Source: Pyrrhosoma nymphula (Eukaryota; Arthropoda; Insecta; Odonata; Coenagrionidae). From it: 64,000 nt of DNA. The stretch spans positions 8,680,001-8,744,000 of the forward strand of contig OY754330.1 of the NCBI GenBank assembly GCA_963573305.1. The letters run 5' to 3'. The notes under the pieces are model-generated. The model made no database searches and was not told the DNA's origin. It worked only from the letters and a program-made list of their open reading frames with translations. Positions 22,601-34,600 of this stretch are shown piece by piece. Within the stretch, counting starts at the first letter, position 1, and every line of letters starts with the position of its first letter. Both the position numbers and the translations under genes were made by a program.

Positions 22601-25600
22601 ATTATTCTGGTAAAGAGCAAGCGAACGCTGTTTGAAACACATTATGGTATTGGGGTATAGAAGACAATGTACAAATTCTCTGCTGTGACACAACTGCATC
22701 AAACACTGGACGTTTTAATGGAGCATGTGTCTTACTTGAGCAAAAATTGGACAGGGAATTGTTGTTTTTTCCGAGCCGTCATCACATATATGAACATATT
22801 TTACGATGTGCATTTGAATGTAAAGTACGTGATGTAACAAGCAGTCCTGACATACCACTTTTTAAACATTTTAGGGAAAGCTGGGAAAGTGTCAATGCCA
22901 ATAATTTTCGAAGTGGCAAAGAGAACGTGGAAATGTTTTTTAGTGAGTCGGAAATCAAAGAAATGCTAGACTTTTATGAAAGTGAATTAGATAAACTAAC
23001 TCAAAGAGGTGATTATCGTGAACTCATAGAGCTCTCTCTAATGTTTTTGGGAGGAGACTCTGGAAAAAAACTAAAAATACACCCTCCTGGGGCGATGCAT
23101 CAAGCTCGATGGATGGCAAGAGCTATTTATTGTTTAAAAATGTTTCTGCTAAGATCACAACTTAAATTATCCAGTGTAAATAAAAATGCCTTAAGAGATG
23201 TATCTCTATTCATTGTAACTATTTATGTCAAACTGTGGCTTCAGTGCAGTGCAGCTGTAAAAGCTCCTTATCAAGATCTCCGCTTCAAAAAAGTTCTAAA
23301 ATCATATGAAAAGATAGATTCCACAATTTCAAAAGCAGCTCTAAAAAAATTTAGTCACCATATGTGGTATTTATCAGAAGAGCTGTCTGTCCTATCACTC
23401 TTTGATGATAAAGTAGACGTACAAATCAAAATCAAAATGGTAGCAAATTTAGCCAGAGAGAATCTACACATGGAAAAGATATATATTCCTCTATGTAGAG
23501 AATTGGATGGACAATTATATGGTAAGTTTAATTTTATACTGATTTCCATTCTTTAATTTTTAATTCGTTAATATACATCTCCTAATTCAGTCTTATCTTC
23601 ATTTCAGTGAAAACTATAGACGACTTTGTGTCATCCAAAAGCAGAGATCTGTTCTCTTGCCTGAAGTTGGACATTAGTTTTATTCAAGAATGTCCTTCGA
23701 CATGGACGAGCAACACTTCATATTTAGAAGCTCAAAGGATAGTTATGAAGTTGAAAGCTGTGAATGACAGTGCTGAAAGGGGTGTTAAATTAATGCAAGG
23801 TCTTCATGGACTACTGATGGTAGATGAAGAGCAAAAGCAATTTGTGTTGTGCTGTGTTCAAGAACACCACAGACTGTACCCAGATTGCAAGAAAGAAACA
23901 CTGAAAAGAAAATATCCACATAATACTAAAAACTAAAGAATACTGAAAACAATAATAGTCTAAAGAGTGAAAATGTATTAAATTGTAACATAAAATTAGA
24001 TATGAAACATGTATCAATAGCTTTTTCCCTGACTTTAACCTACAAAACCTATAATTCCTAATGTTCAAATTTCAAGCTCAAGTCGGCACGGGTTATTATA
24101 GGCCTATTGAGATGAAATTTTGTTATTGAGTACATCTGACCCAATGGAAAATATTTAGGGGGTGAGCCCAAAAAAATTCGCAGAAATTTTTTTTGTGCAA
24201 AATAAGGGACACCCTAACGGGCATGGTGAATTTAATTCTATTTTTCTCGTTTCTAATGTGTCCTGTTTTTTTACGAAATGTCCCAGTTTTTTCAAAGTGA
24301 AAAATGCAAGAGTCCCGTTATTTCAAAAATACATCATGAGAACCCTATCCTAAGTGCCTCTGACAGCAACTAGCACCAGAAGAAGCACTCCCCAGAGCAA
24401 GTTTTAAGATTAGGAAATTAACGTACTTTGAGTTCAATTGTTTATCATACCTGCAGATAATTCAACAAAAAATAATTTTTATAATATGTACAAATATTTA
24501 ATTCCTTAGGCTTATATATATTTTACCATTTCCAGCTTATCCATGTGCTTCTTTAACAGCTCCTCTGTGCGCTTGTATGCCTTTGCCACCAATTTACTCG
24601 CTTCTTGGTCCAGCAAGTGACTCAATTTCTTGCTATAAGGCCTCCTCCCTTGAGAGCCTGAACCTCCACCTACAGAAGAGACGAAAATAAAATGATGCAT
24701 TATTCACAGGGGCAAACCATTGAAAAAATGTCTTCATGAGCGAAGTGAACGCTCGCTGTGACGTGGGATGATTTGAGGCACAAAGTGCTAACTATGTAGC
24801 TGAACTCAAAAGCCCTGTCATAATGCAAGTTTTCAACAGACATTGGAAAGTTATTTCAATAATGTACGTGATCTCTCTAACGCAGTTACATTTGCTAAAG
24901 TTATGTTCAACGTACAGTAGATGATTGTTGTGATTTGGTTCTCCTGAGTGGGGGCATATACCTCCATTTCAAATCCCTCTCTTCACCAGAAAATGCATAG
25001 GCCATCAGCGTGTGGCACGCACAGCTGCACATTTGTGCTTGGTGGGACAGTGCCAGCGACGAGCCCGTGAGCAAGGGGCCCCTCAGTCAGTGGCGTAGCC
25101 AGGAGGGGTCACAGGAGGGGGTACCCCCCAAGCCAATTAATTTTAGCAGAAAAATATTAAACTATATAACAAATTTATTCTACTCCCCCAATACTAAGAA
25201 GCAAAACTAATATTGACTATTATTTTTGTGAAGCGACACTACAAACCACGGCTTTGCGTCCGGCCTGACAGCAAAGCTAGCATCTGAGTGTGAACACATT
25301 GTATTCACAAGATACTCATTTATAGTGCTTCTACCTGCCACTTGACCTTGAGATCGCCACTTGTCGCTCACCACGCACTGTTGCCTCCCCTCCCAACTCG
25401 CCGAATGGACTCGTCCGTCAGTGCATTGACAGCATTCGTTCGTCGTGTCTGTCTAGTCGATGTGTCATTATGGTGACGGTGTGAGTGTAGTCTTGTGATA
25501 CACATTTTTGTTGAAATGATTGTATTCTCTCGTGTGTGTCAAGTGAGTAACTGATAGTGGAAAGTGTGTTTATTTCAATTATCATGTCTGAAGTGAACAA

Positions 25601-28600
25601 TGGAAAGCGGAAAGGGACATTAGAATCATTTATAATTAAGAAAAGTAAACCTTCTGACACTGGACCAACTAGTGACGTAGTGTTAACATCAGTGAAGCCA
25701 CCTGCACCTCGTCATAAACTGTTACGGAACAGAATAGTGTGAGTGGGGCTTAATATTAATGACATTTCTGACATATTATTAACGCCTAAAGTTAACATTG
25801 ATAACAATGTAAAGTACTAGGTTTTGACTCAAGATAGTTTTATGCATTTAAATACGTATAAATTTCCCTCAAAAAAAGAGGGAAGCAAAAGTAGATGTTG
25901 TCAGTAGTCTTGGCTGAAGCAGTATAAATGGGCTGTTTATTCCAAAAATATTGATGGAATTTTATGTAAACACTGTTTTTTATTTAGTAAAAGTGCATCT
26001 CATAATGCTACCATTAACACTTTGGTTACCCAGCCACTCACAAAATGGAAAAAGGCACTTGAAGTGTTAAAAAAAACATGAAATCAGCACTTATCATCAA
26101 AATAGTGTCTTGGATAGTGAGGCATTAAAATATATTTATAAAAATAAATCCTGTGATGCTGTACACATGACAGACAAAGCTGTTGTAAAAAGGGCTAAGG
26201 AGAACAGAGAAAAGCTCGTTTCAATAGTGAAAAGTCATGTTTCACGGTAGACAAAATATTCCCTTACGAGGACATCGTGAGGGAAGCTGTTCAGACATTC
26301 TAGAAGATGATGAGGAGGAAAGCCGACAAGGAAATTTTAGAGCCATGCTAAAATTTAGAATAGATGCTGGAGATACAGTGTTAAAAGAGCATTTCAACAA
26401 AGGTTCACAAAATGCATTATACATTAGCCCACAAATCCAGAATGAGCTCATCTCAATTTGTGGCAATATTATAACAGAAAAGATTATTCTTGATGTAAAA
26501 CAATCATCATATTTTTCTATTTTGTGTGATGAGACGACAGACATAAGTGGGATTGAACAAATGTCCCTCAGTGTCAGTTATCTAAAAAATGATATGATTG
26601 TTGAGGCGTTTCTGACATTTGTAACAGTTCAAAGCACAACACGAGAAAACCTAGCCTCTGTTATTTTAGAAACCGTTACAAAACTTGGTCTCAACTTAAA
26701 TAAGTTACGAGGGCAAGGCTATGACGTGGCTGCCAATATGGCAGGCCAATTTAAGGGTGTACAGACAAGGATTTCAAAGGAATACCCACATGCTTTGTAC
26801 ACTCACTGCTGTAGTCATGCATTGAACCTTGTCACTGTAGCAGCAACAAATAGCACAACAGCGTCTATACATATTAAAAATATGTTGGCTACAATCAGAA
26901 GTGTGATGACATTCCTAAGGCATAGAAGTTTTCGAAGAGAAGTCCTAAAAAAGAATATCGAAAATTGTCCTGACAGCCATGCTATAAAAACTGTTATAGG
27001 GCAGTTTCATGAAACGAGATGGTTTGAAAGACACACTGTTCTGATGTATTTTATTGCATTATTTGATGCGATAATATCTTCACCCGAGGAAATCAGTGAG
27101 GCAAAACCAGACTCTGGAGCTGCTGCTTTAATACATGCTCTCTTAAATCCAGATTTTGTAACAAGCATGTTTGTCTGTGGGGAAATAACTGCCTTGATGC
27201 TGCCTGTTAGCCGGTATTTGCAAAAAAGACAAAGAGACTTAATGCAAGTCAAAAAACATTTAGATGTACTAAAAGCTACACTCATTGAAAAGAGGGAAAG
27301 TGCCGATGAAAGTTTTAATGACATATTTATTAAGGATGAAAATCTTGCAAAGAAGCACAACATCGAGATGTCCTTACCGTGAGTCTGTAGAAGGCAGGTT
27401 TCTTAAGATCAAATGTTGCACAAGAAGACGCAAAAGCTTACTTTAAAGTTAATGTCTATATTCAATTTTTGGACCACTGCATATCTGAATGTACATCAAG
27501 ATTTGGGGATCATTTCAACCTGGTCACTAAGCTGCAGTATGTGGTGCCAAGCTTCCTTGTAAAAGAAAAAATGGACAACGCCAAACAGTCTTTGAAAGAA
27601 ATCAACTTTCCAGATGTTGACACCCTAATGCTTCAACATGAAATTGAAATCTGAAAGAAGAAATGGGAAATAGAAGAAAAGGAAGTTGGTAACATCTCAT
27701 CATGTCCTCTTCATACTTTACCGTTCTGTGACAATGATTTATTCACAAATATAAAGAAAGTGCTTGAAACACTAAGTGTAATTCCTGTCACTGTAGCTGA
27801 AGGTGAACGCTCCTTTTCTACCCTTCGTAGACTTAAAATGTGGATACGATCCACCACATCTGGTGGTAGACTCAATGGCTTAGCCCTACTCAACATTCAC
27901 TGGCAGGTGCCGCTTAGTGCTGAAGAAGTAGTGGAGCGATTTTCAAACTGTTCCAATGGAAGAATGGATTAGGTAATTTAAGATAGGCCTATATTTCTTT
28001 TCCCTAGACCAATGGACAATAAATAATTTTATAGATTTGTTGAATTTGTATTTAGGATTATACAAAGAACTCAGAACACTGGAAACAAATAAATACTGTA
28101 TTTACATCTTTTATAAAGCAAGAGTGATTTATTTATATATTCAATTATTCTTTTCTTTGAGTAAAAGTTAAGTTTGTTCTTTGAGTAAAAGTTATCGATT
28201 ATAGAGATTAGATTTCCAAAAAAGCTCATTTTTGCAAAATGTATTTCATAGCCTAGTATGTTTTAGCAAAACAGCTTCCTGACGACCCATCAATTGCATA
28301 ATTTTAAGAGCCAAAATAGCATAAAATGTGATTTCTATACATAAAAATGTTCACATTTTCTCCGGAGGGGGGGTTCCACCCACCTGACCCCCTGGGTCGT
28401 GCCCCCCCCAACACATCGTCCTGGCTACGCCCCTGCCCTCAGTGAAAATGGGTGGCCAGCGTGGAATTTCAGAAGTAAATAGCCCAGAAACCATATTGTC
28501 CACCACCTATGACTAAAAGGTATAGGTTCATCCTCTCCACCACCTAAACTTTAATGTCAATAAGTTCAGTTGTGTGTGTGGCATAGAACAATAGAAATGG

Positions 28601-31600
28601 AGCAGCCACTTACAGGAGCTTTTTAGGTGGTCCTGGCCCCCATTTATCAACTTTCCTGCATTTGGCCCAATTATGTTTGTAAGCCTTGTTCATCACATTC
28701 CGAAAAAACCTTCTGAGCCCTAATTTGGGGCCCTGAGGGCATCTGAGAGATCTAGAACTCATGCTTCCACATTCTCTAGGAATGTAAGGTTTGTATCATC
28801 AATTCAGGTGAAGGTTAATGACGTTACCTGGCAAAAACAATGTTTAAATGAACATTAGGAATGGGCTCATATGCCAATCGGAGCCCTACTTTCATATCAG
28901 AACTTTAGGAAGTTTATACATATTCAAAGGTTTAATGCATAAGTGCCAACAGTGTACAAAACCATAGCGCACCAACATTCAAAAACCACTGGAGGATAAG
29001 CATTAGTACCCCTGGGGCTCAGGATTCTTTCTTTCATACCATACCTAAGTCCTACTGAGTGCTATCATGTATGTGTGCAAAATTTTAAAATTGTAGGTTG
29101 AACAGGTTATCCATTACGAGATGAATAAATTGAATAAATCTACCATTAAATAAACTTGAAGGTGCAATTTAATTTTGATGTTATCTTTCTCTACCAATTA
29201 ATTCATTCATTCATTGACAGTTTGAACCTTCTTACACAAATTTTCACATTCCCCCAAAAAGTACTACATAGGCAACAATTGATGTTTGCAACTAACTGGC
29301 ATTGGACTAACTATTCCTTTTTTCTACCACAGATAGAATGATGCGATTAGCTAACAGAATAGATTTAGACTTTTTTTAATTCCTCCCTCTATAAATTAAT
29401 TAAATGTTTAGAAAACTACCATAATAAAAAGATGTTGGATTGACATCAAACATTCACTGTTTACTGTATTATTGATCATATCTTTGTCTCACTTGCATGT
29501 TTATTGTGACATTTTTGTGATATACTTTATTTTTGTAATTTTTATATGGTGGTGTTTACCATAAAATAAATTTCTTGATTCTTGAGATAGCATAGAAGGC
29601 ACCGTTTTTGGGGCCTTATGGGGTATCAGGGCCCTACTCTTGCTTTTGAGCTGTTGGGTCTTGTTATAACTTCAAAGCTTTAGCACATATAGTACCTCCA
29701 AAAGTGTGCAAAATCAAGGAATAGCAATATTCTGCAACACTTTTGGAACCCACCTTGAGGCCCTTGTGCGTTTCATATACGGCTCAGTGCTATCATGTAC
29801 CAGTGCGCACAATTTCAAGACGACTGTTTCATCAGTTCAACTGTTAAGAGGTAAAATAAAAAGCACCAGTCTAGGGCCTCAAGGCCCATCATGGCCACAC
29901 TCATCCTTCTGATCTCTTGGCCCTTATGAAGGTTTTAAAGTTTCAAAGGATATGTGCACGTATGTGGGTGTGCATAGCAGTATGCAAAATCCAAAATTAC
30001 CGATACATATTTTACAATCGCCACAGGGCTCACCTTTAAGTGCCTTAAGTGGGCCCTTAGCATGTTGTATAATATCGTTACATTGAGTTTCAAAGGATGC
30101 ATGATTGAAGTCTAATAATTAACAAGCAAGTATTGTTCACATGAGCAATTCGGGCCTACTCAGCCGGTTGAATTTCAAGGCTGAGAGTTCAAAATGTACG
30201 ACAGAAACATATCTTTTTAATGCTGGTTACATGCTACAACGAAAATAAAATTAAGACTTAAGCATCAAATAAAAAAATCAGATCAAATAGACTTTACTGC
30301 AGATACCTGAGAATTAAGAGCAAATTAATACGCTATGAATTAGAGAATGTCCATGTTTGTTTTTGACCCTATGAACATGAAAGAACTGACCTTCCTCCAA
30401 AGATCCACTACCTTCTTCTGGAAAGGACAGGAGTCCAATAACCTCGCTCATGCCAAATTGTCGCACCTGGGCATAAGCCATTCGCGTCACTCGTTCAAGG
30501 TCGTTCTGGGCACCAGTTGTCACTCGGTTAAAGGTGAGGGACTCTGCCACACGCCCCCCGAGGGCCATGCACATTTTCTCGAAAAGCTTCCAACAAAACA
30601 CAAAAACAAAAATTATGTAATTAAAAAAGCAGGATTATTCTCCTGAGCCTAGAAGTACATAGAATCTTCCAAAAAAAAATATCAATCCCATACACTGTCA
30701 CCAAAACAATGGACAAGACACATTGTCTGATGAAAGAACTGAGTGGAACAGAATCAGTAATATCACGTAATGTTTTATCATCTGGAATTCGATTATACAT
30801 TTGCAAATGATTCCATTTATCCTTTATCCAATGTGAAAACAAATAGCCTACGAATTTCTTAAAATGCTTCATTTGCACATTAATTTTAGGCAAATCAGTC
30901 CAAACTGAAAATTGAGAAAACAAAGTAATGTATACATTTGAGTATAATCTGACCCATAATTTTTCTAAGAAAAATTGCATTTTTTTCATGTATCTCTTGT
31001 ATAGTCTGGCCCAAGGTTTTTCTATTCTAGGAAAACAAAATGCTCAGGAACCCTTAGTAACTGTCAGGATTGATATTTTTTATTTTGATATCTCACAATC
31101 AACATACACAACAGAATGTCTTATTTTTCAAGATTGTATGCTATAAATATACTCCCGGCTTACAAGGAGACATCGCGTGACTCATGTTCGGGATCCAAAC
31201 GAGGCAATTATTTTCTGAAACCATAGAGAGAATGCGGGAAAAGTGCCACGGATTTCTTCCACATAGGCCCAGGTTCGAGAGAAAAACGCTATTTAAGAAT
31301 CTTCTTCCGTATAAATCCTTTACAGTTCATACCTCTCTCAACAGAGGTCGTAGCCCAGTGGGTTGAGGCACTGAGCAGGTTATCCTCATATGGTGGCCGG
31401 GTTTTGATCCCAGGTTGCAGCATTTTCTTTCAAATATTTTACGGAATTACTGTAAATTGCCCACTCCAATACATTTACGGCAGTAGGAACAATTTTTTTA
31501 AATTTTCAGTCCATTTGCTGGATTTTCAATCAATCCCCTTGGGAGACTTTTGAAGTTAATTTAGGGATTCTTGTTTGGCTGAAAGGAGGCTACACATGCT

Positions 31601-34600
31601 TACAGACCTAATATGTTTAGATTTTGAAAATACAAGGATACTATCGTGAATAGGATGGGCTTTGATTGGTCGTGGGTCTTTCTCAAGGCCGTAAACAATG
31701 AACGGATTATTACTTTTTAATTAGCAATGATGTACTCACGTAAAATTTCCCAGGAGCCGCGCTCGAGTAATGACATTTGTCATCCGAAAGTATGCAATTC
31801 CAAGACATGAATGAAAAGTTAAATTCCTTCAATTGAAATAAACATGAGGTGGGAAAAGAAATAGTGTTATCATTACGTGATATTTTTTTGTGCTGGGATA
31901 TCTTCCTCTCCCCCACGATGCAGGCTTCGCTTCAATATAATATGTTGCTCCGCAAAAAGGTCATAGCAAAATTTTTTTACATAACCCGAGAAACAATTAC
32001 CATCTCTTTTATACCTATATCATGTTCACTATTGAACAAGAAATAGAGTTACATAAGTCATTACTCGAACGCGGCACCTGGGAAATTTTAAGCGATTACG
32101 TTGTTGCTAATTATAAAGTAATAATCCGTTCATTGTTTACGGCCTTGAGGAAGACCCATGACCAATCAAAGCCCATCCTATTCACGAAAGTATCCTTGTA
32201 TTTTCAAAATCTAAACATATTAGGTCTGTCAGCATGTGAAGTCTCTTTTCGGCTGAACAAGAATCCCGAAATTAGCTTTGAAAGTTTCCCAAGAGCATTG
32301 ATTTAAAATCCAGCAAATGGACTGAAAATTTAAAAAAATTGTTCCTACTGCCGTAAATGTATTGGAGTGGGCAATTTACAGTAATTCCGTAAAATATTCG
32401 AAAGAAAAGAAAATGCTGCAATCTGGGATTTAACCCCAGCCACCATATGAGGATAACAGTGCCTCCACCCACTGACCTCTGTTGAGAGAGATATGAACTA
32501 TAGAGGATTTATACGGAGGAAGATTCTTTAATAGCATTTTTCTCTCGAACCCGGGCACTTTTGACCGGGCCCGGGAACTATGTAGAAGAAAGCCGTGACA
32601 CTTTTCCCGCATTCTCTACATAGTTTCAGAAAATAATTGCCTCGTTTGGATCCCGAACAGAAGTCACGCGATGTCTCCTTGTTAGTAGACACATGGGCAA
32701 GTAAGACACACCCTAGTTTTGGCCACAGAAAGAAAAAAAGCTTTTCTATTACCCTTCGATATTGTTTACGGTGAAAGAGAGATCATTTGCCAAATACCAA
32801 ACAAATATGGCGACATGACATGATCCAGGATGTCATCGAGCTAATTTTTTAAAAAGTTGCATTGCATTATATATTGCAGTTTTTAACAAATAATATCTAA
32901 TGACACTCATGAAAAAGACATTTCAACAGATAAATCTAAAATAAAATTGGTGCTACATTGCATTATTGTATACTATACATATTATACATTAGGGAAACAA
33001 AATGAGTGTTCAGAATCCAATTAACTGGTACTGTGTCCCCATAAGCCTGTTTCTGGAGGTTCTTCCCCAAAATCTTTGAAAATGACCACAGAGCAGTTTC
33101 TTGTGGGTTTCCAAGGATCTTTTAAGCCAGAAAATATGGAATATATATTGTGCATCAATGTAATGGCCACATTACACACAAGCAAATATTCTTTTCGCCC
33201 CGCGTATGACTTAGGTGCATCTAAGATTTAAGCCATCATAAGTATTACTCAAGTCCGACCCCCATTCTATGTCTGTTTTGTCATTCTCTGTCAAACTGTT
33301 TTGTCCCAAAGTACAAAATTTGGTCCCAAAAAGTCAGAGTTTACACAAGTATATAATAATAACAATAAACTATTTATTTTAGAATGAAATCTGGACTATT
33401 AGTCCTCCCTCACATTTAACTCTTTAACAGACCAAAACACACAGCCATTCCCACGGAGTTGAAAATCCTACCCAGGCGGGATTTGAACCAGCGATCCTTG
33501 CCTGGTATATACATATATATGGTATGTTCATCATTGGTTCCACTGAAATAGCATGCTTTAATATTTATTTTGATCTATAAGTACTCAAGCACTCACCTGC
33601 TGATCAGAATACAGTCTTTGTTCGCTTTGAGCATATTGAGCAAAACCTAGTGACATGTTTGTTCGTGGCACGATGGTAACCTGAAAATAGGAGAAATAAT
33701 ATTACATATTTTTTATTTATTTCAACTACCCCGAAAACAGCTCGCAATGGCCTCTTACATTGGGTGATGTAACATTAACAACAGAGGAACACAAACACCC
33801 ATGTCCTGGATGGAGAGAAATCCACCCAGGCGGGACTCGAACCCACGACCCTCGGATTGGCAGGCGAGGACGTTACCCCGTCACCACCGGGGCCGACGAT
33901 ATTGTACAATAATTGAGAAAAAACAATAGTGAATTAATATCAAAAATTTTAACTCCCAAGGACCAGTGAGGCGACCTCCAAGACACAATCATGAGGACAT
34001 GTTCCACGTTTCTAGTGACATTTGTCAAAATAATAGCCAACCCAGAATTTAAACTAATCCCTGAAATTTTCAACAGTAGGTATTGAGAGAATAAAGTATT
34101 ATGAGTGGGTACTTTTCTGTAATGGTTAGTAATTATAACGCACGAGGCATTAATTTGTATGAGAATCCAGAGAAAAATGAAGGTGATAGTAACTATGGCA
34201 TAATTTAGCTATATGATATTTATGCATAATAATAATAATTTCTGGTGTAACTACCCAAAACTGGAGGGAGTTGAAGATGTCATCAACTAATTATGATTGA
34301 CGGCCATACCGAGCACAAAACCATTTAGTCACTGTCCTTATTTATTCATTGGCCCAGATATTTTACAGTAGAATGTAGGACAAGTCATATAAGTTCATGA
34401 AATATATAGGAAGTGCAATAGTTTGTGAATTAAAGTCCAAATGACTCGTCCAAAAAGTCTTGTATATTATATAATACACCTTTTCTAACAACAAATGTTT
34501 CATTGTTTTTTTTTTAAGATTCCCTGGAGGGAGAATGTTTTATGCCAGATGGCAAATGGTTGTAGACTCTTTTAGTGTTACGTGGAAGGGACCTTTATTA

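Larger units (their letters stand above)
20892..24216 (+). mobile_element. DNA transposon, hAT-like 8-bp TSD, family unassigned
   Basis: Termini TAGGGTGTCCCTTATTT (left) and its complement (right) form an inverted repeat. Flanks are ACGGGCAC (20884-20891) and ACGGGCAT (24217-24224), an 8-bp TSD with one mismatch. Subterminal CACCC and CGTGCCGACTTGAG motifs also mirror. It encodes one transposase-like gene with a small intron. Length 3325 bp includes a nested MITE at 21086. Confidence 0.85.
13621..24526 (-). other. SPG7 intron 12 (10.9 kb)
   Basis: Largest intron, built largely from transposons: a piggyBac inverted repeat, a pogo fragment, a MITE, a copia element and a 3.3-kb DNA transposon, each listed separately. 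The interval 16975-17775, between piggyBac and copia, has no gene; it includes short T-rich GTCCCG motifs of unknown origin. Confidence 0.85.
24670..30390 (-). other. SPG7 intron 11 (5.7 kb)
   Basis: Holds the hAT element (25088-28435). 24670-25079 and 28444-30390 contain no recognisable gene; the latter has several GC-richer GGGGCCCTGAGGGC-like motifs at 28730, 29610 and 29750 that suggest an old interspersed repeat. Confidence 0.7.
30587..33596 (-). other. SPG7 intron 10 (3.0 kb)
   Basis: Contains the foldback element (31159-32683) and, near exon 10, a truncated tRNA-derived SINE (33352-33512). 30587-31158 and 32684-33351 show no gene or clear repeat ends. Confidence 0.75.

Noticed and set aside
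31348..31420. Functional tRNA gene
   Set aside because: A- and B-box-like sequences exist but I could not fold an acceptor stem and the block lies within a repeated foldback arm.
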